Positions 34,281 to 43,727 of a stretch of 64,000 nucleotides of DNA are shown here, piece after piece. Source of the DNA: JAEUKH01 sp964447205. GTDB lineage: Bacteria; Myxococcota_A; Polyangia; Polyangiales; Ga0077539. Under the pieces are notes generated by a model that worked only from the letters and a program-made list of their open reading frames with translations, did not search any database and was not told the DNA's origin. Position numbers and translations under genes: made by a program. The first letter of the stretch is position 1, and every line of letters begins with the position of its first letter. The stretch is from NCBI GenBank assembly GCA_964447205.1, contig CAYUSB010000006.1:170879-234878 (forward strand). Reading direction: 5' to 3'.

Positions 34281-35875
34281 GGGGCGACGAGATCAGCGCG
34301 GCGGGGTGGCGCGGATGCGCTCGATGAGGGTGGGCCGGAGGTTGCGGGGCGCGAGGATGGCCTCCAGGCTCCCCACGGCCAGGGCCCGGTCGACCGAGTG
34401 CACCGCGTCGAACTCGCGGGCCACGGCGGCCTGGGCCTGGGCCTCGGCCTCGCGCAAGACCCGAGCGTACTCCGTGCTCGCGGCTCCCCGCTGGCTCCGG
34501 GGGGCGGACTCCAGGACGGACCGTGCGGCCAGGACCGCCGGGTCGCTCTCGGCACGCTTGCGCACCATCCCGGGGAAGACCACCGCGGCGGCGGGGCCTC
34601 CGCCGATCACGCTGGCGTAGGCTCCCTCCAGGGCCACCGCACGGATCCCAGGGTTGAGGGCCCGGGAGAAGACCACGTAGGCCCCCCCGTGGTACCGGCC
34701 CACCACGCAGAACACCAACGGGCCCCGGAAGTTGACCACGGCCCGGCCGATCTCCGCTCCGTACTCAAGCTGGAGGTGGCGCAGGGAGTCGGGCGACCCG
34801 TCGAAGCCCGACAGGTTGGCCAGGAGCACCACCGGGCGCACCCCGCTCGCGGCGTTGAGGGCCCGGGCCACCTTCTTCGACGACTGGGGGAAGAGGGTTC
34901 CGCTGGTCCACTGGGCGGGTCCGTCGGCGGGGGCCTCGCCGCGTCGGGGGAGCGGGCGCGACTCAATGCCAATGCAGCACACCGGGTCGCCCCCGAGGCT
35001 GCCCTCCCACACCACGGCCCCTTCGGCCCCTTGCCACGCGGCCCATCGCTCCAGGGGGGCGATGTCGGCGTCGAGGACGGCCCGCATCACCGGCCGGATC
35101 GCAAACGGGCGCTTGCGCCCGGGGTTGGTGGCCTCGTCGAAGATCTCGCCCACCGAACGAAACCCCTCCGCCCCGTCCCCGCCGTCGTACGAGGCCGCGG
35201 TGATGTCGCGGTCGAGGGGGTCGCGCGAGGCGAGCCTCCGCGGTTGGGACTCTCCCGGCAGGACGGCCGTGAAGGTCATGTGCTGCAGGAGGACCTCGTA
35301 GGCCCGGGACAGGTCGCGGGCGAAATACTGGGCCTGGCCGTTGGGGCCCATCACCCGGGCGTACCCGCCGATCCCGGCGTTGTCCTGGGCGGCCACGCTC
35401 CCGGCGTACTCCAGGGCCCGCTTGCCCGTCAGGAGCATCGAGCCCGCGGGGGTCATCACCAGGGTCCCGCGGCAGTGCTGGAGCATGGTGGCCTCGGCGT
35501 TCCAGTAGCTTTGGGCCCCGACGTTGACGTTGTCGACGAGGACGTTAACGGTGCCCCCGGCCTGGGTGAAGGCCACGAGGCGCCCGAGGGTCCGGGCGGT
35601 CCAGTCGAGGTTTTCGGTGCCCGAGTCCATGGCGATCCGGGCCCCGCTGGAGACGGCCACCCACTCCACCATCAGGCCCTCGCGTTCGGCCAGGTCGAGG
35701 GCCGCGATGACCCGGCGGCACTCGGCCTCCGCGAGCGATCCCATGCCCCGGGTGGGGTCGCCCACCAGCAAGACCCGGGTGATCCCGTCGGGGAAGGGGC
35801 CGTAGTGGTTGGTGATCTTGCCCACCACGAGGTTGGCCCGGTGTTGCCCGAAGGGACGCGCGACGGGGACGAGGC
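34281..35875 (-). repeat. Right 1.6-kb direct repeat, within intact carboxylase gene
   Basis: Partner of 28398-29992 (same orientation, offset 5883). It covers the last ~527 codons and 12 bp past the stop of the large carboxylase gene. The two copies bracket the protease/lipoprotein cassette. Confidence 0.9.
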
Positions 35876-38800
35876 TGACCCCGTCGGGGCCGAGGTCGAG
35901 CTCGACGAAGCTCCCGCGTGGAAGGGGCCCCGTGTCGTTGTCCTTGCTGAGGGAGCGCACGAGCTCGTAGGGGTCGAGCAGGCTGCGGCGTCGGGCCTCC
36001 ATCACCCGGCGTTCCTCGGCCGTGAGCACGGCCACGGGAGACTCGTCGGGGGGCGAGGCCAGGAGGGTGGCCCCGTGGCCCGTGGGGTTGGTCCAGACGA
36101 GCTGCATCGGGCGGCCGTCGGGCAGGGTGCGCGACGGGATCCGGCACCGCAGGACCATCTTCTCCAGCCCGAGGCCCGCGGTGGCGGTGCTGAGCCGACG
36201 GGTGATCACGTCCATCTCGTCGGCGGCGATGGTCAGGATGGGGCGGACGTAGGCCACCACCATGTTCCAGTAGGGGCGGGGGGAGGGTTGGGGGCGTTCG
36301 AGGGCGGCCCGCAGGGCGTACATGGCCATCAGAAAACCCCGCTCGAAGCTCGGAACCCCGAGGAGCACCCCCGTCTCCGGGTCGCGGACGGGGTCGACCC
36401 GCTCGACCTCCACCACGCACACGAGCCGGCGATCGCTCGGGTCTGTCCGGGCCTGGGCCCGCACGAGGAGGAGCTCGCCGGGGGCCTCGAGGCGCTCGAG
36501 GTCGAAGTCCTTGAGCCGGTCGAGCTCGGCCACCTCCACCCGACTCGGGTGCAGATCGCGGAGGAAGACCTCCTCCCGGAAGGGGCAGGTCGGGTCGGGG
36601 CGGAGGTAGGTTCGGCTGAGTCGGCCTTCCTCCACGCTGCCCCAGTTGACCGACACCCGGGTGACCCGCCCGTCGAGGGCGTCGAGCACGGCCGGGAGGC
36701 GCTGCTCCAGGGCCGCGAGGTCGGCCGCGTCGGGCTCGGGGATGAAGACCTCCACGGTCTGTACCGCGTGGAGGTCGGGCTCGCAGCGGGCGATCACCGC
36801 AGGGAGGCGCTCGGCGGAGGAGAGCAGGGCCAGGACGCCCCCGGGGGTGGCCGTGCAGCGGATGCGGGTCGGGCCGAGGGAGACCCCGGAGAGGCACTCG
36901 GCGGTGGGGTAGAGCCTGCGCACGAGGAGTTCGAGCAGGGTGCTCTCTTCGTGAGGGCCGACCACGCGCCCGAGGAGGGACAGGAGGGCCCCCTGGGAGA
37001 AGTGTTCGAGCTCGGCCCGGAGGCGGGCGTGTTGGGTGGGGTCGAGGGTGGGGTCGACGAGGGCCAGGAACGCCCGGGCGGCGGCCTTGCGGAGCCCGTT
37101 GGTCTCCTCGCGCTGCCGCGGCCGATCGCAGAGGAGATACAGGGCCGTGTAGGCCGCCTCGGCCAGGCTCCGGTCGGTCTCGACCACGAGGCCGGCGAAA
37201 CGCTGGAGGTCGCTCCGCAGGGCCTCGTGCTCGGGGGCCGGCCCCTGCGGAACCTCCGCCCGCAAGGCCGCCGTGAGGCACTGCCGTACGATCCGCTGGC
37301 GGAGGGTTCGGGCCCCGTGGGCCTGGAGGATTCGGGCGAGGGCGTCGTCGTGGGCGGGGCTCGGCCCGAGGCCTTCGAGGCGGTGCCACGCGAGGGCTGC
37401 GAGGAGGTCGCGCACAAACCCCGGGGGCAATCCCTCGACGGTGCGCCACCGCAGGTGCCGGGCGAGGTGATCGGCCGGGGCCACCCCGTCCTCGCCGGGG
37501 TGGGCCTCGAAGAGGCGCTCGGTGTCGGCGAAGGCCGCGAGCAGGGTCCGGAGCTGATCGCACGACACGGGGGCCTCGCCCGCCTGGACGGCCCGCAGGG
37601 CCTCGTCGATCTCGTCGGGGCTGAGGTCGTAGCCGAGCATGGCCCCGCGCAGGATGTCCTCGGCGGGGGGGATGTCCCCCGTGATGACCTCGGGCTCGGG
37701 CAGGGCGAAGGGGGGGAGCGACTCGCGGGCGGAGGTGTTGAGCAGGGCGATGGGCTGCCCCGCCACGACCCGCGAGGCCGCGGTCACGAGGAGGCGCTCG
37801 ACCCGGCCGGCCACCGGGGCCGTGATGGCGAGCTCCATCTTCATGACCTCCAGGGTGACGAGGCGGGCTCCCACCTCGACCCGGTCGCCCTCGCGCACGC
37901 ACACCTCGGTGACCGCCGCGGGGACGGGGGCCACGATGCGCCCCTCGGAGGCCCGCTCCAGCCGGTGGGCCACACCCTCGACTTCGACCGAGACGGCCGT
38001 GGGGGTGGCGATCTCGACCACGCGCCAGCGGGCCTCGCCGCGGGTCAGGAGGGCCGTGTTGCGCCCCGTGGCCCGGTACCGCAGGCGCATCCGGTGGCCC
38101 CCGCGGGTGACCCGGTAGAGCCGCGGCCCGGTGGCCAGGACCTCCAGCGACACAGGGCCCGCCTCGGTGACGAAGCGTACGGTCCGGGGCTCGGACGGGG
38201 GCACGGTGGGGGGCAGGCCCCGTTGGGCGAGGCTCAGGAGCGAGGCCACCTCTTCGGCCCGGGCCCGTCGCAGCTCGCCGATGGCCCCGGCGGCGAGGGC
38301 GATGTCGGCGTGGGGCTGCGGGTCGGCGGGGGCCGCGTCGGGGGCGAGGAGGCGGTCGAGCCAGCGGGTGGTGACGGGCCCCGCGAGGAAGGCCGGGTGG
38401 GCGCAGAGGGCGCGCAGGAGGCAGCGGTTGGAGGGGCCGCCTTCGAGGGCCACGACGGTGCGGTCGAGGGCGTCTTCGAGGCGGGCGAGGGCCTCTTCGC
38501 GGGTGTCTCCGACGGCGATGATCTTGGCGAGCATCGAGTCAAACTCGCTCGGGACCACGTCTCCGGGGGCGAACCCTGTGTCGACCCGGATCCCCGGCCC
38601 GGCGGGCAGGTCGAAGCGCACGAGGCGCCCGACGCTGGGGCGAAACCCCGCGGTGGGGTCTTCGGCGTTGAGCCGGGCTTCGATGGCGTGACCGCGACGG
38701 GGAGGCGCGGCCGGGAGGCTGTCGCCGCGGGCGATGTCGATCTGGAGGCCTACGAGGTCGAGGCCTGTGATGCTCTCGGTGACGGGGTGCTCGACCTGGA

Positions 38801-39734
38801 GCCGGGTGTTGATCTCGAGGAAGGCGAAGCCCGAGACGTCGGGACGCACGAGGAACTCCACGGTCCCGGCGTTGGTGTACCCGCAGGCCCGGGCCACGGA
38901 CACGGCGGCTTCGCAGAGCCTTGGCTCGAGGGCCCCGAGCCCCGGGGCGGGGGCCTCCTCCAGGACCTTCTGGTGGCGGCGTTGGAGGCTGCAGTCGCGG
39001 GTCCCGAGGGCGAGGGTGTGGCCGTGGCGGTCGGCCACGATCTGAACCTCGACGTGGCGGGCCTCGGGCATGAGGGACTCGACGAAGAGGGTGGGGTCTC
39101 CGAAGGCGCTGCGGGCCTCCTGGGCGGCGCTGGCGAAGGCCCCGGCGAGGCTGTGGGCCTCGTGCACGAGGCGAATCCCGCGGCCCCCGCCTCCGGCCGA
39201 GGCCTTGATCACCACCGGAAACCCGATGCGTTTCGCGGCTTCGAGGGCGGCCTCGGCGGTGGGGACGGCCCCGTCGCTCCAGTCGGTGACGGGAACCCCC
39301 TGGGTCTCGGCGATGCGTCGGGCGGCGATCTTGTCGCCGAGTCGGCGCATGGTCTCGGGGGACGGTCCGAGGAAGACGATCCCGGCGTTGGTGCAGGCCT
39401 CGGCGAAGTCGGGGCGTTCGGCGAGGAACCCCCAGCCGGGCCAGGCGGCGTCGCAGCGGGCGGCCTGGAGGGCTGCGACGATCCGGGGGATGTCGAGGTA
39501 GGCGCTCTGGGTGGCCCCGTCGGGGGTGCGGACGAGGGCGGGACCGAGGGCTACGGTGTGGTCGGCCTCGCGCACGAACAGGGCGTTGCGGTCGGGGTCT
39601 GTGTAGAAGGCCACGACCTCGAGGGGGAGGCCCCGTCGTTTGGACCAGGCCCGGGCGGCTCGGAGGAATCGTTGGGCGGCCTCGCCGCGGTTGATCACTC
39701 CGACGCGGGCAAAGGGACGGTGGAGCAGGGGCAT
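34293..39734 (-). CDS. Single-chain acyl-CoA carboxylase (biotin carboxylase-BCCP-carboxyltransferase)
   Basis: An 1813-aa multidomain protein. Biotin carboxylase covers about residues 1-460 (ATP-grasp loop KASAGGGGRGI, EINTRLQVEHPVTE). A biotin-carrier domain carries the modified lysine in EVMKMEL (Lys632). A long central region (about 680-1280) follows, and a carboxyltransferase ends the protein (from about 1286, NHYGPFPDG...SGARIAMDSGTENLDW). This BC-BCCP-central-CT order is that of eukaryotic acetyl-CoA carboxylase and is unusual in bacteria, which normally use separate subunits. It would make malonyl-CoA (or methylmalonyl-CoA) for fatty acids. Its 3' end is duplicated upstream of the protease cassette. 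Confidence 0.9.
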   Translation of the reverse strand: MPLLHRPFARVGVINRGEAAQRFLRAARAWSKRRGLPLEVVAFYTDPDRNALFVREADHTVALGPALVRTPDGATQSAYLDIPRIVAALQAARCDAAWPGWGFLAERPDFAEACTNAGIVFLGPSPETMRRLGDKIAARRIAETQGVPVTDWSDGAVPTAEAALEAAKRIGFPVVIKASAGGGGRGIRLVHEAHSLAGAFASAAQEARSAFGDPTLFVESLMPEARHVEVQIVADRHGHTLALGTRDCSLQRRHQKVLEEAPAPGLGALEPRLCEAAVSVARACGYTNAGTVEFLVRPDVSGFAFLEINTRLQVEHPVTESITGLDLVGLQIDIARGDSLPAAPPRRGHAIEARLNAEDPTAGFRPSVGRLVRFDLPAGPGIRVDTGFAPGDVVPSEFDSMLAKIIAVGDTREEALARLEDALDRTVVALEGGPSNRCLLRALCAHPAFLAGPVTTRWLDRLLAPDAAPADPQPHADIALAAGAIGELRRARAEEVASLLSLAQRGLPPTVPPSEPRTVRFVTEAGPVSLEVLATGPRLYRVTRGGHRMRLRYRATGRNTALLTRGEARWRVVEIATPTAVSVEVEGVAHRLERASEGRIVAPVPAAVTEVCVREGDRVEVGARLVTLEVMKMELAITAPVAGRVERLLVTAASRVVAGQPIALLNTSARESLPPFALPEPEVITGDIPPAEDILRGAMLGYDLSPDEIDEALRAVQAGEAPVSCDQLRTLLAAFADTERLFEAHPGEDGVAPADHLARHLRWRTVEGLPPGFVRDLLAALAWHRLEGLGPSPAHDDALARILQAHGARTLRQRIVRQCLTAALRAEVPQGPAPEHEALRSDLQRFAGLVVETDRSLAEAAYTALYLLCDRPRQREETNGLRKAAARAFLALVDPTLDPTQHARLRAELEHFSQGALLSLLGRVVGPHEESTLLELLVRRLYPTAECLSGVSLGPTRIRCTATPGGVLALLSSAERLPAVIARCEPDLHAVQTVEVFIPEPDAADLAALEQRLPAVLDALDGRVTRVSVNWGSVEEGRLSRTYLRPDPTCPFREEVFLRDLHPSRVEVAELDRLKDFDLERLEAPGELLLVRAQARTDPSDRRLVCVVEVERVDPVRDPETGVLLGVPSFERGFLMAMYALRAALERPQPSPRPYWNMVVAYVRPILTIAADEMDVITRRLSTATAGLGLEKMVLRCRIPSRTLPDGRPMQLVWTNPTGHGATLLASPPDESPVAVLTAEERRVMEARRRSLLDPYELVRSLSKDNDTGPLPRGSFVELDLGPDGVSLVPVARPFGQHRANLVVGKITNHYGPFPDGITRVLLVGDPTRGMGSLAEAECRRVIAALDLAEREGLMVEWVAVSSGARIAMDSGTENLDWTARTLGRLVAFTQAGGTVNVLVDNVNVGAQSYWNAEATMLQHCRGTLVMTPAGSMLLTGKRALEYAGSVAAQDNAGIGGYARVMGPNGQAQYFARDLSRAYEVLLQHMTFTAVLPGESQPRRLASRDPLDRDITAASYDGGDGAEGFRSVGEIFDEATNPGRKRPFAIRPVMRAVLDADIAPLERWAAWQGAEGAVVWEGSLGGDPVCCIGIESRPLPRRGEAPADGPAQWTSGTLFPQSSKKVARALNAASGVRPVVLLANLSGFDGSPDSLRHLQLEYGAEIGRAVVNFRGPLVFCVVGRYHGGAYVVFSRALNPGIRAVALEGAYASVIGGGPAAAVVFPGMVRKRAESDPAVLAARSVLESAPRSQRGAASTEYARVLREAEAQAQAAVAREFDAVHSVDRALAVGSLEAILAPRNLRPTLIERIRATPPR

Positions 39735-39744
39735 GGAGGGGGTC

Positions 39745-41088
39745 TTACCGTACTGCCTCGACGAGGGCGCCGACGAGGTCGTCGAGATGGTGTTGGGTGG
39801 TGTCGTCGCGCACGATGCTGGCGCGCAGGGCCGGAACCCGGCCCGCGGCCCGGGTGGGGCTCACCCAGGCTACGTCGGCCCGGCGTAGCTGCAAAGCCAG
39901 GGCCCGGGGCGTGGGGCGGCCCTGGAGGAGCCGCGGGTGGGTGAAACACACGAGGGGCAAGGGGGTTTCGCCGAGCAGGGTCCAGCCGTGGGTGAGCAGG
40001 CGCGTACGCAGGTGCGCGGCGAGGGCGCAGCGGGACTCCAGGGATGCGGCGAGGGGGTGCCACCCGCGGGTGGCGAGCAGGGCGAAGACCGCGGCCCCGA
40101 CGCAGCGCCGCGACCACTGGACGGTCTCGCGGTACGGGGTGACCCGGTCGTTTTTGCGCGGGGCGGGGGGCATGTACGGGGCCTCGAAGCCGAGCACGGC
40201 CCGGGCGTGGGCGGCCTCGCGCGCGAAGAACATCCCTGTTCCGACGGGGGCCCCGAGGGTCTTGTGGGCGCACCAGGTGACGGAGTCGGCCCGGGCGATG
40301 CCGTCGAGGGCTCCGCGGAGCCGCGGGGACAGGGCCAGGAGGGCTCCCCAGGCGGCGTCGACGTGGAGCCACAGGCCTTCGGCGGCGGCGAGGTCGGCGA
40401 GGGGCGTGAGGGGGTCGATGGTTCCGGTGGAGGTGGCGCCGGCGGTGGCCACGAGGAGGGTGGGGACCCGTCCCGCGTCGCGGTCGGCCCCGATGGCCCG
40501 GCGTAGGGCCTTGGGGTCGATGCGGTAGTGCCGGTCGCAGGGCACGGTGTGGACCCCTTCCCGGCCGAGCCCCGCGAGCAGGGCGGCCCGGTGCACGGTG
40601 GCGTGGGCCTCGGGGCTGGCATAGACCACGGGGCGCCCGGGGAAGGCCCAAAGGCCCGCCTCGCGGTAGTCGGGTTGTTTGTGCCCGAGGGCGAGGACGG
40701 TGGCGGTGAAGTTGGACTCGGCCCCGCCCGCGGTGAAGGTCGCGTGCAGGTCGGGGGGTGTGTACCCGAGGCGTGCGGCGAGGGCCCGCAGGACGTGTTG
40801 TTCGAGCTCGACGGCGAAGGGGGCCGAGGCCCAAAGGGCGAGCTGCGGGTCGTGTTGGAGGGTGTCGGCTCCGGCTGCGGCGGCGACGGGGTCGACCCCA
40901 GGGTCGAGCAGGCCGAGGTGTCGCGGGTCGTGGCTGGGCAGGGCTCCCCAGGGGAGGCGCTCGGCGCACCAGGCGAGGACCTCCTCGGCGGGGATGGGGG
41001 TGTCAAAATCCCAGGGGGCGAGGGCTTCGCGGATACGATCGGGATGGACCCCGGCCCCGAGCGTCGCGACAGCGCCGACGGGAGACAA
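39745..41088 (-). CDS. PLP-dependent group II decarboxylase
   Basis: A 447-aa fold-type I PLP enzyme of the glutamate/aromatic-L-amino-acid decarboxylase group. The cofactor-binding lysine is in SVTWCAHKTLGAPVG, the Asp ring-nitrogen contact in WLHVDAAWGALL, and a His stacking residue in SPEAHATVHRAALLAG. The protein is complete. It would remove CO2 from an amino acid (glutamate, tyrosine, histidine or similar); substrate specificity cannot be read. It lies 10 bp upstream of the carboxylase gene and may be co-transcribed with it. Confidence 0.85.
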   Translation of the reverse strand: MSPVGAVATLGAGVHPDRIREALAPWDFDTPIPAEEVLAWCAERLPWGALPSHDPRHLGLLDPGVDPVAAAAGADTLQHDPQLALWASAPFAVELEQHVLRALAARLGYTPPDLHATFTAGGAESNFTATVLALGHKQPDYREAGLWAFPGRPVVYASPEAHATVHRAALLAGLGREGVHTVPCDRHYRIDPKALRRAIGADRDAGRVPTLLVATAGATSTGTIDPLTPLADLAAAEGLWLHVDAAWGALLALSPRLRGALDGIARADSVTWCAHKTLGAPVGTGMFFAREAAHARAVLGFEAPYMPPAPRKNDRVTPYRETVQWSRRCVGAAVFALLATRGWHPLAASLESRCALAAHLRTRLLTHGWTLLGETPLPLVCFTHPRLLQGRPTPRALALQLRRADVAWVSPTRAAGRVPALRASIVRDDTTQHHLDDLVGALVEAVR

Positions 41089-41102
41089 GGGTCGACGGGC
41101 TT

Positions 41103-41462
41103 TCAGCTCGCCTTCTTGGCGGCGGCCTTCTTCTGACGGCGCTCGGCGCTCTGGAGGGCGTCGAGGAGGCGCGGGAGGGGGTGCTTCTCCAGGGCCTTCT
41201 TGTAGTCGCCGTCGCGGCCGTGACCATTGGCGGCCGCGAGGGCCTCGATGATCTCCGCGCGCGAGGTGAAGCGCTTGTGGGCCTCGGTGAGCACGCGGTG
41301 CAACCGGAGGAGCTTGGCGTTGCTCAGGTGCTTCCAGGACTTCTCGCTGGTGAGGCGATCGACCCAGAAGGCCTCCGTCGCGAGGGCCTTGACCTTCTCA
41401 ACGAGGTCGCTCTTGGAACCAGCAAGGCTCTTGGCCTGCGCGAGGGGGGACGGCGTCGACAT
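41103..41462 (-). CDS. Small basic hypothetical protein
   Basis: A 119-aa protein from ATG 41462, helical and basic. It carries LSNAKLLRLHRVLTEAHKRF and a Lys/Ala tail RQKKAAAKKAS that resembles histone-H1-like or nucleoid-associated tails. Possible DNA or RNA binding is inferred only from composition. Its stop is 14 bp from the start of the PLP-decarboxylase gene, so it may head that operon. The 495 bp upstream (41463-41957) hold only short G/C-rich degenerate repeats of the form GGCGACGGGC around 41560-41650 and no gene I can support. Confidence 0.65.
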   Translation of the reverse strand: MSTPSPLAQAKSLAGSKSDLVEKVKALATEAFWVDRLTSEKSWKHLSNAKLLRLHRVLTEAHKRFTSRAEIIEALAAANGHGRDGDYKKALEKHPLPRLLDALQSAERRQKKAAAKKAS

Positions 41463-41957
41463 CGGTACTTCTCTGGCTGTAAGGCGGGACCGCTTCCCGC
41501 GAGGGGGGCGGCTCATAGCACGGCCTCGCCGTCGTGCGCAAGGGCGGTCCCCTTCCTGCGGGCGACGGGCGACGGACGACGGGCAGCGGGCGACGAGCGA
41601 CGGGCAGCGAAGCCGCAAGGGCGCAAGGGCCGCAAGGGCCAGAAGGTTCTGTGGGGGGGCGGGCAGGCGAGGGTCGGCGCAGGCGAGGGGTGCTGCGGAC
41701 GAGGGCGCGGTCGCCAGGGAAACGTCGAGGGGGTCACGATGGATGTTCGGTGGGGACCCGAGGTGATGGGGGCGGCACCCGGAGCGAACCGCGGTAGAGA
41801 GCGGACGTTCAGGGTGCGGAAGACGGGGTCACAGCCCTCCCGCGTGGTCGGGCACCGCACGCTGTAACCGCCCTCCGTGGCTGGAGTACTCTCACAGAAG
41901 CCAATCCCTCCCCGCGGAGGGGTCTCCTGCACTCCCCGCCATGGATCGGAGCCTTCT

Positions 41958-43298
41958 GTGCGCGTCGCCTCGTTTCTCGCCTCCTTGATGCTCCTCGCGT
42001 GCAGCCGCCCCCCTCCGCCCGCACCCCCCGCCGCACCCCCCGCCGCACCCCCCGCCGCACCCCCCGCCGCGCCCCCCGCCGCGTCGCTCGCTGCGACCGT
42101 CGAAGCGGCGATGACCCCTGAGGTGCCCGGCGGGTATCCCGACGACCCCGCCTCCCTCGCACGCCCGCTGCGACAAGACCTTCGGCGCGTGGTGCTGCGG
42201 GCGACGGGTGACGGGCGTTACCTGCTCCACCTGCCCAGCACGGAGGCGGGCGGCATCGCGGTGCGGGCCGACAACGTCGACCTCCGCCCCTTCGTGCCAC
42301 GCATCCCCCGGGTGGCCCGTGGCAACGCGACGCTGGAGCGCATCGCGCTGTCGCAGCGGGAGTTCAACCGCTACGAGACCGACCTCGGTGCGGCAGAGGG
42401 AGCGCCCAACCTCCGACTGGCCAACAACTGCCTCCGGCAAGGGCTGTGGGAGGTGATCGTCTCGGAGTTTGAATCGCCGGGCGGACGGCGCCTCGTGCGG
42501 TACCACGGCTGGTTTGACTTCCCGGCGCAGGAGTATGCGCGGCTCTATGCGTCGATCAACGGTGTCCCCTACGGCCCCGCCGCAGCGCACATGGCCCAGT
42601 ATCCCGCGATGGGGGGCTTCGACGTGCCGCTCGCCACCCTCCGTCAGGAGGTCGCAGCGTCGACGGGGCTCCCCGTCATCACCCACCTCGACGAAGCCAT
42701 CGTCCGCTACCCCGAGCAGGAACGGAAGGCGCGCCTCCTCGTCCGCCCCGCTGCGCCCCGCGTCTACCGCGATTTCGTCGCGCCGGGCGCCGACGCCGTG
42801 GTGACCGCGAAGTTCTCCGAGCCCGGGCTCTACACCAACGCCGACCCGATGCGCTTCGACCTGTCCTGGCTCGCGCACCCCGTCGATGCCACCTGGCGTC
42901 GCACGCGCAACGCCGCCGTGCCCGGGGAGACCCACGAGATCGAGGTTCGGTTTGACAACGGGCATCGTCTCCTGGTGGCCGATGCAGCCCTGGCCTCCAT
43001 GGTCGCGCACCCCGCACGTCCCACGGACGAAGCCGCGCTCCTCCGCCTCACCTTTGGCATCGGCACGCCCGAGATCTACGGCGACACCCGCAGCCGCGCC
43101 ACGGAGCACGAAGAAGACCGCCCCGCCTGGCTCCTCCTGCTCGACCGCGACGGTCGCGCCGTCGACAATCACTTCGGCGGACTCGATCGCGTGTACCTCT
43201 GGCGCGAAGCGGGTACCCCCGGCAGACTCCACCTCCTCCTCGTGGGCTACGAACGCATCGCCATGGTCGGACACCTCTCGCTCCCCTGGCATGCGTAG
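41958..43298 (+). CDS. Hypothetical lipoprotein with APP repeat linker
   Basis: A 446-aa protein from GTG 41958 with signal VRVASFLASLMLLAC (lipobox LLAC) and a 12-bp DNA repeat (CACCCCCCGCCG type, about 42021-42084) encoding a Pro/Ala linker of about six APPA units. The rest is a globular domain with no family I recognise; motifs include QREFNRYETDLGAAEGAPN, GWFDFPAQEYARLYASING and EDRPAWLLLLDRDGRAVDNHFGGLDRVYLW. The linker suggests tethering to the outer membrane with the domain projecting away. The 429-bp gap to the next gene (43299-43727) holds nothing recognised. Confidence 0.75.
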   Translation: MRVASFLASLMLLACSRPPPPAPPAAPPAAPPAAPPAAPPAASLAATVEAAMTPEVPGGYPDDPASLARPLRQDLRRVVLRATGDGRYLLHLPSTEAGGIAVRADNVDLRPFVPRIPRVARGNATLERIALSQREFNRYETDLGAAEGAPNLRLANNCLRQGLWEVIVSEFESPGGRRLVRYHGWFDFPAQEYARLYASINGVPYGPAAAHMAQYPAMGGFDVPLATLRQEVAASTGLPVITHLDEAIVRYPEQERKARLLVRPAAPRVYRDFVAPGADAVVTAKFSEPGLYTNADPMRFDLSWLAHPVDATWRRTRNAAVPGETHEIEVRFDNGHRLLVADAALASMVAHPARPTDEAALLRLTFGIGTPEIYGDTRSRATEHEEDRPAWLLLLDRDGRAVDNHFGGLDRVYLWREAGTPGRLHLLLVGYERIAMVGHLSLPWHA

Positions 43299-43727
43299 AC
43301 CGAGGCGCCCAAACCCCCCCGCAGCGCCCCGGTCGCCCGCTCCATCGTGCTCGGGCACGTCGGCCCCGCGGCGTCGTCCGACCCGCCATCCCGCAGAACA
43401 CACCGTAGCCCCTCCCCACGTGGAGCCCCGGACCTACCGCAGCGTGGACAGACTCCCCGTGATGCGCAGTGACCTGCCGCCCCCCTGGGGTGCTGCGCCA
43501 TGCCTCGGCGGTCGACGCAGAGCTCGCTGAACGAATCCAACCCCCCCGCCGCGGCTCCAGGCGCAGACCGCTCCCCGCGCGCCGTCGTGCCGCTGCACCT
43601 TACCCCCACCTGCTCCGCCGTCATCGCAGCAAGCGCGTCCGCAAGCGTCCCGCGCCCGCCTCGGCGTCGTACGCAAGGGCGGCCGGGCACCCAACCGCCT
43701 CCCGCTCTCTGGTACAACCCCGCCATC

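Noticed and set aside
34398..39944. 1848-codon plus-strand open frame opposite the carboxylase gene
   Set aside because: Compositional shadow of a high-GC gene: Gly/Asp/Leu-rich, no domain, and the minus strand has a complete recognised multidomain protein.
41540..41680. Short GGCGACGGGC-type direct repeats as an attachment site or ncRNA
   Set aside because: Low-complexity G/C-rich slippage-like sequence without defined unit, hairpin or flanking gene evidence.
42021..42084. Pro/Ala repeat as a possible second RiPP-like core region
   Set aside because: Simple 12-bp slippage repeat coding an APPA linker after a lipobox; no conserved reactive residue such as Cys.
43299..43727. Possible N-terminal extension of the aminotransferase from 43500
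   Set aside because: Pro/Arg/Ser-rich, no homology to the family start, and the ATG at 43728 gives the expected length.
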